A DNA stretch of 64,000 nucleotides, taken from contig CANNFD010000007.1 in NCBI GenBank assembly GCA_947503885.1, positions 142,077 through 206,076 on the forward strand, in the 5' to 3' direction. Shown here piece by piece: positions 43,530 through 52,995 of the stretch. Both the position numbers and the translations under genes were made by a program. Origin of the DNA: an uncultured Olleya sp. (lineage in GTDB: Bacteria; Bacteroidota; Bacteroidia; Flavobacteriales; Flavobacteriaceae). Position 1 is the stretch's first letter. Every line of letters starts with the position of its first letter. The notes beneath the pieces are model-generated. The model saw only the letters and a program-made list of their open reading frames with translations. It was not told the DNA's origin and made no database searches.

Positions 43530-44438
43530 ATGAAAAACTACAACTACATACTAGCATTAACCATAATAACTACAAGCTTTTTGTCCTGTGGAAACAACAA
43601 CGATAAAGCAGATGGTTACGGAAATTTTGAAGCAACAGAAATCACCATTTCAGCTGAAAATAACGGAAAACTAATGCAGTTTAATGTTAACGAAGGAGAT
43701 CAACTTGAAATAAACAAATTCATAGGTTACATTGATACCATTCCGTTGGCATTAAAACGCGAACAATTAGTGGTGTCTAAAGCTGTAATTAGCTCAAAAT
43801 CTAAAGGCGTATTGTCTCAAATAGCAGTTTTAAATTCAAAATTAAGAACAGCAAACACCAACAAAACACGGACTGAAAACTTAATAAAAGACAACGCAGG
43901 AACACAAAAACAATTGGATGATGTTTCTGGCGAAATAGACGTTATTAAAAACCAAATTAGAAATGTAGAAATTCAAAATGCACCTGTTGTTAATGAATTG
44001 AAATCGATTGATGTCCAACTCAAACAAATTGACGATCAAATCCAAAAAAGCAAAATCGTAAATCCTGTAAATGGAACAGTTTTAACCAAATACGCTGAAC
44101 CAAATGAAATCACTGCTTTTGGTAAACCATTATATAAAATTGCCGATTTAAGTACGATGCAATTGCGAGTGTATATCAGTGAAACGCAATTAGCCAATAT
44201 AAAAATTGGTCAAGAAGTAACTGTAAAAATTGACGATGCAGAAGGCATGAAATCTTATAAAGGCACTATTAGTTGGATTGCTTCGGAAGCAGAATTTACA
44301 CCAAAAATCATTCAAACCAAAGAGGAACGTGTTGCTTTAGTTTATGCTGTGAAAGTTGATGTAAAAAACGATGGTAGCCTTAAAATAGGAATGCCTGCAG
44401 AACTATGGTTAAACAATTCAAACAATAATAATCAATAA
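43530..44438 (+). CDS. HlyD/YbhG-like membrane fusion lipoprotein
   Basis: 302 residues. Lipobox SFLSCGN (C20), biotinyl-lipoyl half motifs (NGKLMQFNVNEGDQLEINKF; IVNPVNGTVLTKYAEPNE) flanking a coiled-coil hairpin (about 85-165), then a beta-barrel domain. It links inner-membrane ABC permeases to TolC. The domain order and genes match YbhG of the YbhGFSR exporter. Confidence 0.92.
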   Translation: MKNYNYILALTIITTSFLSCGNNNDKADGYGNFEATEITISAENNGKLMQFNVNEGDQLEINKFIGYIDTIPLALKREQLVVSKAVISSKSKGVLSQIAVLNSKLRTANTNKTRTENLIKDNAGTQKQLDDVSGEIDVIKNQIRNVEIQNAPVVNELKSIDVQLKQIDDQIQKSKIVNPVNGTVLTKYAEPNEITAFGKPLYKIADLSTMQLRVYISETQLANIKIGQEVTVKIDDAEGMKSYKGTISWIASEAEFTPKIIQTKEERVALVYAVKVDVKNDGSLKIGMPAELWLNNSNNNNQ

Positions 44439-44450
44439 AAACCAAAAACA

Positions 44451-44939
44451 ATGAAACATGTAATTTTCACATTAAGCCTATTGGCTTTAGTAGGCTGTAA
44501 AGACAGTAAAAGTCAAGACACAAAAACAGAATCAGTTGAGCATTCTGCTGAGATCCATAACGATCATGATGGCCACGATGCTTCAGGCGTTTATGCCAAT
44601 GCTTGGACAAGCGAAATCCAAAAAGATAATGGAGCTAAATGGCAAGCGGATTTAACAACAAATGAAGGCGTTCAAAAACTGCAAAACACTATCAATTCGC
44701 AATCACCAAGTACATTAGAAGAGTATCACAAGTTAGCTGAACAGCTAAATGACGAGAAAAATTTTGTTGTGAAAAACTGTACAATGGAAGGTCCATCTCA
44801 TGACAATTTACACATTTGGCTTCACCCATTAATCGAAAAAATTGATGCGCTTTTAAAAGTTGAAACAGTCGAAGATGCTTCAAAACTAAAAGAAAGTATT
44901 AAAGAAAATATTAATGCTTACACTACTTATTTTAAATAG
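44451..44939 (+). CDS. Small His-rich lipoprotein of unknown function in the ABC export operon
   Basis: 162 residues. Lipobox LLALVGCKD (C16), then a His/Asp-rich segment (HSAEIHNDHDGHD) suited to metal binding, then a helical domain with NCTMEGPSHDNLHIWLHPL. The CTM...HDNLHIWLHP block gives one Cys, one Met and three His, a possible copper or zinc site. The family is not one I can name. It suggests that the exporter deals with a metal or a metal-linked toxin, which is inference. Confidence 0.75.
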   Translation: MKHVIFTLSLLALVGCKDSKSQDTKTESVEHSAEIHNDHDGHDASGVYANAWTSEIQKDNGAKWQADLTTNEGVQKLQNTINSQSPSTLEEYHKLAEQLNDEKNFVVKNCTMEGPSHDNLHIWLHPLIEKIDALLKVETVEDASKLKESIKENINAYTTYFK

Positions 44940-44960
44940 TAATTTAAAAAATATAACACC

Positions 44961-45419
44961 ATGGAAAAGCACACGTATAACGTAAATATTAATTGGACGC
45001 AAGACCGAAAAGGGATGATGTGTTCACCAGAATTACATAATAACGACACCAATGAAACTAACTGTTTTGAGGTTGCAACACCACCAGAGTTTCCTGGTGG
45101 AATGCCAAATATATGGTCACCAGAACATTTATTTACAGCAGCTGTAAGCAGTTGTTTAATGACAACTTTTTTAGCGATTGCTGGTTTTTCAAAATTAGAA
45201 TTTGTGAGTTTTAAATGCGATTCAAAAGGTATATTAGAAAAAGTAGATGGCAAGTTTGTTATGAGTGAAATTTTACTATTTCCAGAAGTTGTCATTACAG
45301 ACGAATCGAAACGTGATCGCACTGAACGTATTGTTGAAAAAGCTGAAAAAGCCTGTTTAATTTCAAATTCCATTACGTCAAAAATTACAATGGAAACTAA
45401 AATCATCGTTCAAAATTAA
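44961..45419 (+). CDS. OsmC-family peroxidase-like protein
   Basis: 152 residues. The OsmC fold shows SPEHLFTAAVSSCLMTTFL with the first redox Cys and EKACLISNS with the second, the pair used by OsmC/Ohr to reduce organic hydroperoxides. It is embedded in the ABC export operon, 6 bases before the first ATPase gene. Confidence 0.9.
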   Translation: MEKHTYNVNINWTQDRKGMMCSPELHNNDTNETNCFEVATPPEFPGGMPNIWSPEHLFTAAVSSCLMTTFLAIAGFSKLEFVSFKCDSKGILEKVDGKFVMSEILLFPEVVITDESKRDRTERIVEKAEKACLISNSITSKITMETKIIVQN

Positions 45420-45425
45420 AGTTTA

Positions 45426-46328
45426 ATGGGTATTTCTGTCAACCATATCAGCAAATCGTATAAAAATGTAAAAGCCTTACAGGACATTTCTTTTGAAGTG
45501 AAAAAAGGCGAGCTTTTTGGTCTCATAGGTCCTGATGGTGCTGGTAAAACAACTCTATTCAGAATTTTGACTACGCTTTTATTTGCAGATGAAGGCAACG
45601 CAACTGTAGCAGGTTATGATGTGGTTGTAGAATACAAAAGTATAAGAAACAGTGTTGGTTATATGCCTGGAAAATTTTCATTATATCAAGATTTAACGAT
45701 AGAAGAAAATTTAGAATTTTTCGCTACCATTTTCGGAACAACCATTGAAGAAAACTACGATTTAATAAAAGATATCTACGTTCAGATAGAACCATTTAAA
45801 GACCGTAGAGCTGGTAAATTGTCTGGAGGAATGAAACAAAAACTCGCTTTATGTTGTGCATTGATTCACAAACCAAAAGTGTTGTTTTTAGATGAACCAA
45901 CTACAGGAGTGGATCCAGTTTCAAGAAAAGAATTTTGGGAGATGCTAAAACGGTTGCAAGAAAAAGGCATCACCATTTTAGTATCGACACCTTATATGGA
46001 CGAAGCTGCTTTATGCGATAGAATTGCACTGATTCAAGATGGAAAAATTTTAGAAATTGATACACCAGAAGCAATTGTAGAACACTTTCCAAAGCAAATT
46101 TATAATGTAAGCGCAAACAACATGTATCAATTAATTCTCAGTTTAAACGACTATGAACACAACCATAGTGTGTATCCCTTTGGCGAATTTGTGCATTATA
46201 CAGACAGTAGAACAGATTTTAATCCTGAAGAATTAAAAACGTTTTTAGAAACTAAAGATTTATCAAACATACACATTGATAAAACAGTTGCAACTATTGA
46301 AGATACCTTTATGGAATTAGCGAAATAA
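45426..46328 (+). CDS. ABC transporter ATP-binding protein 1 (YbhF N-half-like)
   Basis: 300 residues. Walker A is altered to GPDGAGKTT (usual GxxGxGKS/T), signature LSGGMKQKLAL, Walker B VLFLDEPTTGVD, and H-loop replaced by STPYMDEA. The GPDGAGKT and STPYMDEA variants are typical of the first nucleotide-binding domain of YbhF-type ATPases. A C-terminal domain of about 80 residues follows. It works with the second ATPase at 46444. Confidence 0.93.
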   Translation: MGISVNHISKSYKNVKALQDISFEVKKGELFGLIGPDGAGKTTLFRILTTLLFADEGNATVAGYDVVVEYKSIRNSVGYMPGKFSLYQDLTIEENLEFFATIFGTTIEENYDLIKDIYVQIEPFKDRRAGKLSGGMKQKLALCCALIHKPKVLFLDEPTTGVDPVSRKEFWEMLKRLQEKGITILVSTPYMDEAALCDRIALIQDGKILEIDTPEAIVEHFPKQIYNVSANNMYQLILSLNDYEHNHSVYPFGEFVHYTDSRTDFNPEELKTFLETKDLSNIHIDKTVATIEDTFMELAK

Positions 46329-46335
46329 AATATTT

Positions 46336-46437
46336 CCCGCTGATTTTGCAGATTTACGCAGAACAGTGGCTAAAAAAATCTGCGTTTATCAGCGACCCGA
46401 GCGACAGCGAACAGGCGAAGCAAATCCGCGGAAAAAA
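46336..46437. repeat. Dispersed palindromic repeat (CGCTGAT...ATCAGCG type)
   Basis: In the 115-base gap between the two ATPase genes CGCTGATTTTGCAGATTTACG faces CTGCGTTTATCAGCG in an imperfect hairpin; quoted pieces: CCCGCTGATTTTGCAG and CTGCGTTTATCAGCG. A second part, ACCCGAGCGACAGCGAAC, precedes CCGCGGAAAA. GC content is far above the surroundings. It resembles intergenic repeats seen by me in other Flavobacteriia, apparently interrupted. Confidence 0.65.
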
Positions 46438-46443
46438 AAGAAA

Positions 46444-47172
46444 ATGAACAACAACAAAGTCATACAAGTAGAAGGATTAACCAAAATGTTTGGTGATTTC
46501 ACAGCGGTAAACGCCATCACTTTTGAAGTGGAAAAAGGCGAGATATTTGGTTTTTTAGGTGCTAATGGTGCAGGAAAAACTACAGCTATGAAAATGCTAA
46601 TTGGTATTTCTAAACCTACATCTGGAAAGGCAAATGTTGCAGGTTTTGATGTGTATTCTAATGCAGAAGACATCAAGAAGAACATTGGTTATATGAGTCA
46701 GAAATTTGCTTTGTATGATGATTTAACGGTTAGAGAAAATATTACCTTTTTTGGAGGTATTTATGGTTTATCAAGAAAACGAATCAAAGAAAAATCGAAT
46801 GCTTTAATTGAAGAATTGGGATTAGAAAATGTGGCAAACAAATTAGTTGGCGCATTACCATTAGGTTGGAAACAGAAATTATCCTTTTCAGTGTCATTAA
46901 TTCACGATCCTAAAATTGTGTTTTTAGATGAACCAACAGGAGGCGTAGATCCTATTACTAGACGTCAGTTTTGGGAATTGATTTACAAAGCAGCAAATAA
47001 AGGAACAACCGTTTTTGTAACCACACACTATATGGATGAAGCTGAATATTGCGATCGTGTTTCCATAATGGTTAATGGTAAAATTGAAGCTTTAGATACC
47101 CCAAAGAAATTGAAAGAACAGTTTAAGGCTGAAAATATGAATGATGTGTTTTTAAAATTAGCTAGAGGATGA
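46444..47172 (+). CDS. ABC transporter ATP-binding protein 2 (YbhF C-half-like)
   Basis: 242 residues from MNNNKV. An upstream in-frame ATG at 46366 would add 26 residues encoded by the repeat element, so it is rejected. Walker A GANGAGKTT, an unusual signature LGWKQKLSF in place of LSGGQ, Walker B VFLDEPTGGVD, and H-loop TTHYMDEAEYCD. E. coli YbhF carries two such domains in one chain; here they are two genes. Its stop overlaps the next start by four bases (ATGA). Confidence 0.93.
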   Translation: MNNNKVIQVEGLTKMFGDFTAVNAITFEVEKGEIFGFLGANGAGKTTAMKMLIGISKPTSGKANVAGFDVYSNAEDIKKNIGYMSQKFALYDDLTVRENITFFGGIYGLSRKRIKEKSNALIEELGLENVANKLVGALPLGWKQKLSFSVSLIHDPKIVFLDEPTGGVDPITRRQFWELIYKAANKGTTVFVTTHYMDEAEYCDRVSIMVNGKIEALDTPKKLKEQFKAENMNDVFLKLARG

Positions 47173-48275
47173 AACGTTTTATAGGCTTCATAAAAAAAGA
47201 ATTCTACCATATTTTTAGGGATAAACGCTCGTTGTTTATTCTCTTCGGAATGCCTATTGCCCAAATTTTACTCTTCGGATTCGCCATTACCAATGAAATT
47301 AATAATGTAGATATTGCTATTCTGGATCATTCTAAAGACACAACAACAGAAGAAATAATTAATAAAATAGCAGCTTCAGAATATTTCAGTATTAAGCAAA
47401 TCATTGAAAAAGAATCAGATATTGAATCTATTTTCAAAAAAGGAAAAGTAAAAGCAGTTTTAAATTTCGAAAAAGATTTCAGTAAAAATCTAATTAAAGA
47501 TAATAATGCAACCATTCAGATTATTACAGATGCTACAGACCCCAATACAGCAAATACCATCACTAATTTTGTAGGTTCTATTCTTCAGAAATATCAAAAA
47601 GATTTAAATAAAGAAATTACAATTGTATATCAAATTATACCAGAATCACGCATGGTTTATAACCCAGAATTAAAAAGTGTGTACATGTTTGTTCCTGGTG
47701 TAATGACCATTATTTTGATGTTAGTTTCTGCAATGATGACGTCTATTTCTATTACAAGAGAAAAGGAGTTAGGTACAATGGAAATACTCTTGGTATCACC
47801 ATTAAAACCATTTCAAGTTATTATTGGTAAAGTGTTTCCGTATATTTTTCTGTCGATTATTAACGCAGTAGTCATAGTCGTTTTAAGTATTTTTATTTTT
47901 AAAATGCCAGTTCAAGGAAGCCTATTTTTATTAGGTTTAGAGAGTGTTTTGTTTATAATAAGTTCTTTAGCTTTAGGGATTTTAATATCTACAATTTCCG
48001 CATCGCAACAAACAGCTATGATGGTTTCTCTGATGGGATTAATGCTTCCAGTAATTTTATTATCAGGATTTATTTTCCCGATTTCAAGTATGCCTTTACC
48101 ATTGCAAATTATTAGTAATATCATTCCAGCAAAATGGTTTATCATCATCCTAAAAGGCATCATGCTTAAAGGTGTTGGAATTCAATTTATTTGGAAAGAA
48201 ACTTTGATTTTATTAGGAATGACCGTGTTTTTTATTGCATTGAGTGTGAAGAAATATAAAATTAGACTGGAGTAA
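47169..48275 (+). CDS. ABC-2 type permease 1 (YbhS-like)
   Basis: 368 residues. One N-terminal membrane helix, a periplasmic domain of about 140 residues, then five helices with ITREKELGTMEILLVSP, the ABC-2 permease signature. It pairs with the next permease. ATGA overlap before and TAATG overlap after show tight coupling. Confidence 0.93.
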   Translation: MKRFIGFIKKEFYHIFRDKRSLFILFGMPIAQILLFGFAITNEINNVDIAILDHSKDTTTEEIINKIAASEYFSIKQIIEKESDIESIFKKGKVKAVLNFEKDFSKNLIKDNNATIQIITDATDPNTANTITNFVGSILQKYQKDLNKEITIVYQIIPESRMVYNPELKSVYMFVPGVMTIILMLVSAMMTSISITREKELGTMEILLVSPLKPFQVIIGKVFPYIFLSIINAVVIVVLSIFIFKMPVQGSLFLLGLESVLFIISSLALGILISTISASQQTAMMVSLMGLMLPVILLSGFIFPISSMPLPLQIISNIIPAKWFIIILKGIMLKGVGIQFIWKETLILLGMTVFFIALSVKKYKIRLE

Positions 48276-49396
48276 TGAAAACAATCCTATACATCATACA
48301 AAAAGAGTTCAAGCAAATCTTTAGAAATAAAGGCATGCTTCCTATAATTTTTGTTTTGCCATTATTGCAACTCGTTATTCTATCTAATGCAGCTACTTTT
48401 GAGGTTAAAAACATCAAATTCGGTTATATAGATAATGATCATACTTCAACTTCAAGAGCATTAGTTGAGCAATTTAACGCATCCACTTATTTTAATGTAT
48501 TAACAGATTTTCCTTCGGTAGCATTAGCAAGTTCAGCGATGTTAAAAGGGGAAGTAGATGTTGTTTTAGATATTCCGCAATATTTTGAACGCGATTTACA
48601 AAAAGAAAAACACCATAGTTTAGGAGTGACAATAAATGCTATTGATGGTGCAGCTGCAGGTGTAGAAAATGTGTATGTTACGCAAATCATTCAACGTTTT
48701 AATCAACAGTTAAAAGTCGATTTATTTCAAATTTCAGATAAACAAGTTCATCCCATAAGCATTGAAACAATTCCGCTTTTTTGGTACAATGAAACCCTAA
48801 ACTATAAAACCTTTATGGTGCCTGGAATATTGGTTTTACTGGTAACAATGATTACGTTGTTCTTATCAGGAATGAATATTGTTAGAGAAAAAGAAATTGG
48901 CACTTTAGAACAAATCAATGTGACACCAATTAAGAAAAGTCAGTTTATAATTGGTAAACTCTTTCCGTTTTGGGTGATAGGAATGGGCTTATTAACCATT
49001 GGTTTAATTATAGCCAAAATCATTTTTGATGTTCCTATGTTAGGCAGTTTACCGCTCATGTATTTATACACTTCTATTTATATTTTAGTGGTTTTAGGAA
49101 TAGGGTTATTCATTTCAAATTTTACCGACACGCAACAACAAGCTATGTTTATCGCTTGGTTTTTTACTGTGATTTTTATTTTAATGAGTGGTTTATTCAC
49201 ACCAATTGAGAGTATGCCAGAATGGGCTCAAATTCTTACAGAATTTAATCCTATTAAATACTTTGTAGAAGTGATGCGAATGGTAATGTTGAAAGGTTCT
49301 GGATTTATGGATATACTTCCGCAGTTATTAAAAACATTGCTTTATGCTGTAATTATGAACGGATTGGCAGTTTGGAGTTATAAAAAAACAAATTAA
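48275..49396 (+). CDS. ABC-2 type permease 2 (YbhR-like)
   Basis: 373 residues with the same build as its neighbour: an N-terminal helix, a periplasmic domain, and a five-helix block with IVREKEIGTLEQINVTP. It completes the heterodimeric channel of the exporter. Its 3' end overlaps the convergent hydrolase gene by four bases, so no separate terminator exists between them. Confidence 0.93.
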   Translation: MKTILYIIQKEFKQIFRNKGMLPIIFVLPLLQLVILSNAATFEVKNIKFGYIDNDHTSTSRALVEQFNASTYFNVLTDFPSVALASSAMLKGEVDVVLDIPQYFERDLQKEKHHSLGVTINAIDGAAAGVENVYVTQIIQRFNQQLKVDLFQISDKQVHPISIETIPLFWYNETLNYKTFMVPGILVLLVTMITLFLSGMNIVREKEIGTLEQINVTPIKKSQFIIGKLFPFWVIGMGLLTIGLIIAKIIFDVPMLGSLPLMYLYTSIYILVVLGIGLFISNFTDTQQQAMFIAWFFTVIFILMSGLFTPIESMPEWAQILTEFNPIKYFVEVMRMVMLKGSGFMDILPQLLKTLLYAVIMNGLAVWSYKKTN

Positions 49397-50391
49397 TTCC
49401 CTCTTAAACGTATCCACAATTCAGACAACAGTTTTTTCCCATCTCGCGTGTCTTTTGGTGCTTCTGTAAACTGAACGTTTCCAGTAGGATCTTTTTCTAT
49501 TTTATATTTAAACACAAAATTATCAGATTTTGGTTCTAAACTTAAAAGTCCAAATCGTAAATCGTTATAATAAAGTGCATCGTCTTTTTTGTTAATAGTA
49601 AACCAGCCTTCAGAAATAGCAATCATACGTTTTACTTTCTCATCTTCAGCTATATCACCTAAAAACTCATGATTTTTAGGGTAGCTTTCAAAAACGATAG
49701 GTTTTGTGTCAAAAAACGAATAATTCCCTAATAAAAAAGCATTTTCAGTTTCCACATTAGCACTCCAAAGTATGGTGTTTAATGGTGAAGGTCGCATGTC
49801 CAGATGTAAATAATCTATGTTTTGGTTTTTTAAAGCAGCTTCAAATTGATTAAAAGCCATCCATTTTAAAAAGAGGGTCAATACTAAATAAGACGAGCTA
49901 ACAATTAGACCTGTTTTATTATAAAACTGTCGTTTTTCTGTTGTTCGTTTTTGCCTCATTGCAAGGATTAAAAACACTAAAAAGGGTAAAGTATAAAGCG
50001 GGTCAATGACAAAAATAGTCTTAAATGCTAATCGTAAATCAAAAGGCCAAAATAATTGGGTACCCCAAGTAGTATGCGCATCTAAAATAGGGTGTGTAAT
50101 AAATGCCCAAAAAAACAACAAAGTCCAACTCTTGAAATTTTTAAAGGTTTCGTATCGAGAAACAATCCAACCAAAAATAGGTGCAAAAAGTAAAGAAAAC
50201 ACGATTGAATGTGTAAATCCACGATGGATAGCAAGTGCAGAAACTGTATCTGTAAAATGCGAAGCAAGTACATCTAAATCAGGAATGGTTCCTGCTATAG
50301 CACCATAAAGCATAGCTTTATTGCCGATTTTTTTACCTAAAACAGCCTCTCCGACAGCTGCACCTAATACGATTTGAGTTAGTGAATCCAT
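49393..50391 (-). CDS. Membrane-bound metal-dependent hydrolase (YdjM/DUF457 family)
   Basis: 332 residues. The first half has membrane helices with HRGFTHSIVFSLL and HPILDAHTTWGT, the His/Asp motifs of the YdjM-type putative phospholipid-related hydrolases, and the N-terminus MDSLTQIVLGAAVGEAVLG. The C-terminal half is soluble. Substrate unknown. It is divergent from the second TolC operon. Confidence 0.9.
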   Translation of the reverse strand: MDSLTQIVLGAAVGEAVLGKKIGNKAMLYGAIAGTIPDLDVLASHFTDTVSALAIHRGFTHSIVFSLLFAPIFGWIVSRYETFKNFKSWTLLFFWAFITHPILDAHTTWGTQLFWPFDLRLAFKTIFVIDPLYTLPFLVFLILAMRQKRTTEKRQFYNKTGLIVSSSYLVLTLFLKWMAFNQFEAALKNQNIDYLHLDMRPSPLNTILWSANVETENAFLLGNYSFFDTKPIVFESYPKNHEFLGDIAEDEKVKRMIAISEGWFTINKKDDALYYNDLRFGLLSLEPKSDNFVFKYKIEKDPTGNVQFTEAPKDTRDGKKLLSELWIRLRGN

Positions 50392-50463
50392 ATGGATTGC
50401 AAAAGTAAGTCATGCATACTTAACTTTACAAACTTCTTTTATTATAATGCCAATTTTAGGTTG

Positions 50464-50507
50464 GTAACCTTTGTTACCAAATACTACTATTTATAGCGTT
50501 ATTTTTG
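50464..50507 (+). promoter_or_regulatory. GTAAC box and -7 box for the RND efflux operon
   Basis: GTAACCTTTGTTAC (50464-50477), inside a larger palindrome TTGGTAAC...GTTACCAA, and TATTTTTG (50500-50507), a full match. Centres are 33 bases apart; the TolC ATG is 22 bases further. Confidence 0.85.
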
Positions 50508-50528
50508 TCACATCAAATAACAATATAA

Positions 50529-51836
50529 ATGAAAAAACATTTTTATATACCGCTTTTTCTTTTTGGTTTCACGTTTTCAGTGCAATCTCAAGAAATGGTA
50601 CCTTTAACAAAATCCGAAGTCTTAGCTAAAGTTACAGACCAAAACACAAGTATTAAAATTTCTGAACAAGAATTTAATGCAGCTAAAGCAGATTACAGGC
50701 AGACAAATGCTATTTTTTTACCAAATATTACTGCAAGTCATACTGCAATGGCGACTACAAATCCGTTAATGGCTTTTGGTTCTAAATTAAATCAAGAAAT
50801 TTTAACGCAAAACGATTTTAATCCTGCATTATTAAACGATCCTTCTCAGATAGAAAACTATGCAACAAAATTCGAGATTCAGCAGCCATTAATCAATTTA
50901 GATGGTATTTACCAACGTAGAGCTGCAAAGTCTAAAATGGAAGCAATGTCTTTAAAAACTGAGCGTACACATGACTATTTAGTATTTGAAGTAGAGAAAG
51001 CGTACATGCAATTACAATTAGCTTACAAAGCAGTTACGGTTTTAGAAAAAGCTTTGGATGCTGCAAATGCCAATAAAAAATTAGCAGACAATAGTTTTAA
51101 ACAAGGCTATTTACATCGTGCAGATGTTTTAAATGTAGAAGTACGTGTTACTGAGGTTCAAAACCAATTGCAAACAGCAAAAAGTAACGTGCAAAATGCA
51201 TCTAATTATTTGTCTTTTTTAATGAATGATGAGACTTACGTGGTTTACACACCAACAGACGAGTTAACCATTGCTAGCTTTACTATGGAAGATAAAACGA
51301 TTTCAGAAAATAGATCAGATATTAAAGCCATGCAATTAGCGTCAAATGCTTATGAGGCAATGAATAAAGCAGATAAAATGGCTTTTTTACCACGTTTAAA
51401 CGCTTTTGGAAGTTACGAGTTATATGATGATCAAATTTTTCAAGGTGATGCTAATGGTTATCTATTTGGTGCGCAACTTACTTGGGATTTATTTCAAGGC
51501 TCTAAGCGTTTTGGTAAAGTACAAAAAAGTAAAGCCGAATTTGAAAAGTCTAAGTTAGAATACAAGCAATACGTTTCGCAAAGTAATTTAGAATTAAATA
51601 AAGCAAAACGTGCATTTTTAGATGCTGAAAATAAATTGAAACTAAACACTTTAGCGTTACAACAATCGGAAGAATCTTTAAGGATTAGAACAAACAGATT
51701 TAAAGAAGGTTTAGAAAAAACTTCGGATTTATTACTAGTTGAAACGCAATATGCACAAAAGCAATTAGAATATTATCAAACCATATTTGAATACAATTAC
51801 GCACAAGCTTATTTACAATTTTTAACGAAAGAGTAA
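50529..51836 (+). CDS. TolC-family outer-membrane efflux protein of the RND pump
   Basis: 435 residues with signal peptide (ending near SVQSQE) and two TolC repeats (EFNAAKADYRQTNAIFLPNI; AYEAMNKADKMAFLPRLNAF). It heads a TolC-adaptor-pump operon behind a GTAAC-type promoter. Confidence 0.92.
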   Translation: MKKHFYIPLFLFGFTFSVQSQEMVPLTKSEVLAKVTDQNTSIKISEQEFNAAKADYRQTNAIFLPNITASHTAMATTNPLMAFGSKLNQEILTQNDFNPALLNDPSQIENYATKFEIQQPLINLDGIYQRRAAKSKMEAMSLKTERTHDYLVFEVEKAYMQLQLAYKAVTVLEKALDAANANKKLADNSFKQGYLHRADVLNVEVRVTEVQNQLQTAKSNVQNASNYLSFLMNDETYVVYTPTDELTIASFTMEDKTISENRSDIKAMQLASNAYEAMNKADKMAFLPRLNAFGSYELYDDQIFQGDANGYLFGAQLTWDLFQGSKRFGKVQKSKAEFEKSKLEYKQYVSQSNLELNKAKRAFLDAENKLKLNTLALQQSEESLRIRTNRFKEGLEKTSDLLLVETQYAQKQLEYYQTIFEYNYAQAYLQFLTKE

Positions 51837-51908
51837 AATAGAATTAAGATAAAAAGAACAAATAATCTAGATAAATACTCGTGTATTCGAGACATTAAAA
51901 CTAATAAA

Positions 51909-52988
51909 ATGAAAAAACACTTATACTTATTAACTTTAACCACAGTCTCATTGTTTCTAACTAGTTGTGGAAGCGAAGACAAAAAAACAGTAACAGATAA
52001 TACACTTGCAATTGCTGTAAAAACAAGTCAAGTTGAAACAAGTGGTAATAGTCCGTTTTTATCTGTCAGTGGAAAAATTCAAGCTGTAAATAGTGCAGAT
52101 TTAAGCACTAGAATGATGGGTTACGTGGACAAAGTACACGTAAATGTTGGAGATAAAGTACGTAAAGGACAATTATTAGTATCTATTAATAATAGTGATT
52201 TACAAGCCAAAAGAGCTCAAGTAAATGCTGGAATTACCCAAGCGACTGTTGGTTTTAATAATGCAAAAAAAGATTACAATAGATTCAAAAATTTATTTGC
52301 AGATAATAGTGCGTCTCAAAAAGAAATGGATGATATCACTGCTAATTATGAAATGGCGAAAGCACAATTAGAATCTGCTAAGCAAATGAAAAACGAAATC
52401 AACGCACAATTTGCTTACAGTAATATTACGGCACCTTTTAGCGGAACTGTTACCAGTAAAAATGTGGAAACAGGTAACATGGCAAATCCAGGTGTGCCTT
52501 TAATTAGTATTGAAACACCAGGTAATTTTGAAGTGATGGCAATGGTACCGGAAACAGAAATTTCTGAAATTGAAAATGGGTCTTCAGTAGATGTGTTGGT
52601 AAAGTCTATTAATAAAACTATAAAAGGTAAAGTAACTGAAGTTAGTACATCTGCTAAAAACACAGGTGGACAATATTTAGTAAAAATTGATTTAGAGAAA
52701 ACCGATGCTAATATACTATCAGGAATGTTCACAACAGTTCAATTTCCGGTAGAACGAAAAGCAAAATCAGAATTAGTTTTAATACCAACCGAAGCTATTA
52801 TAACAAACGGTCAACTATCTGGTATTTATACAGTAAGCCAAAGCAATACAGCTATTTTACGTTGGTTGCGTTTAGGTAGAACTTTTGGAGATCAAGTAGA
52901 AGTTTTATCTGGTTTAAATTCAGATGAGGCATACATTGTTTCAGCTGAAGGGAAACTTTTTAATGGAGCTAAAATTACAATTCAATAA
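51909..52988 (+). CDS. RND efflux periplasmic adaptor (lipoprotein)
   Basis: 359 residues. Lipobox LFLTSCGSE (C20). Lipoyl halves (MGYVDKVHVNVGDKVRKGQL; NITAPFSGTVTSKNVETGN) bracket an alpha-hairpin, followed by beta-barrel and membrane-proximal domains. It connects the RND pump to TolC. Confidence 0.92.
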   Translation: MKKHLYLLTLTTVSLFLTSCGSEDKKTVTDNTLAIAVKTSQVETSGNSPFLSVSGKIQAVNSADLSTRMMGYVDKVHVNVGDKVRKGQLLVSINNSDLQAKRAQVNAGITQATVGFNNAKKDYNRFKNLFADNSASQKEMDDITANYEMAKAQLESAKQMKNEINAQFAYSNITAPFSGTVTSKNVETGNMANPGVPLISIETPGNFEVMAMVPETEISEIENGSSVDVLVKSINKTIKGKVTEVSTSAKNTGGQYLVKIDLEKTDANILSGMFTTVQFPVERKAKSELVLIPTEAIITNGQLSGIYTVSQSNTAILRWLRLGRTFGDQVEVLSGLNSDEAYIVSAEGKLFNGAKITIQ

Positions 52989-52995
52989 CTAAAAA

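Noticed and set aside
46366..46443. Extended start of the second ABC ATPase gene
   Set aside because: The added residues are encoded by the intergenic palindromic repeat and are basic low-complexity; MNNNKV aligns with the expected start of the domain.
50181..50391. Regulation of the hydrolase gene 49393-50391 by the GTAAC box at 50464
   Set aside because: On the minus strand no TAnnTTTG-like box lies 33 bases from the palindrome; the arrangement fits only the plus-strand TolC gene.
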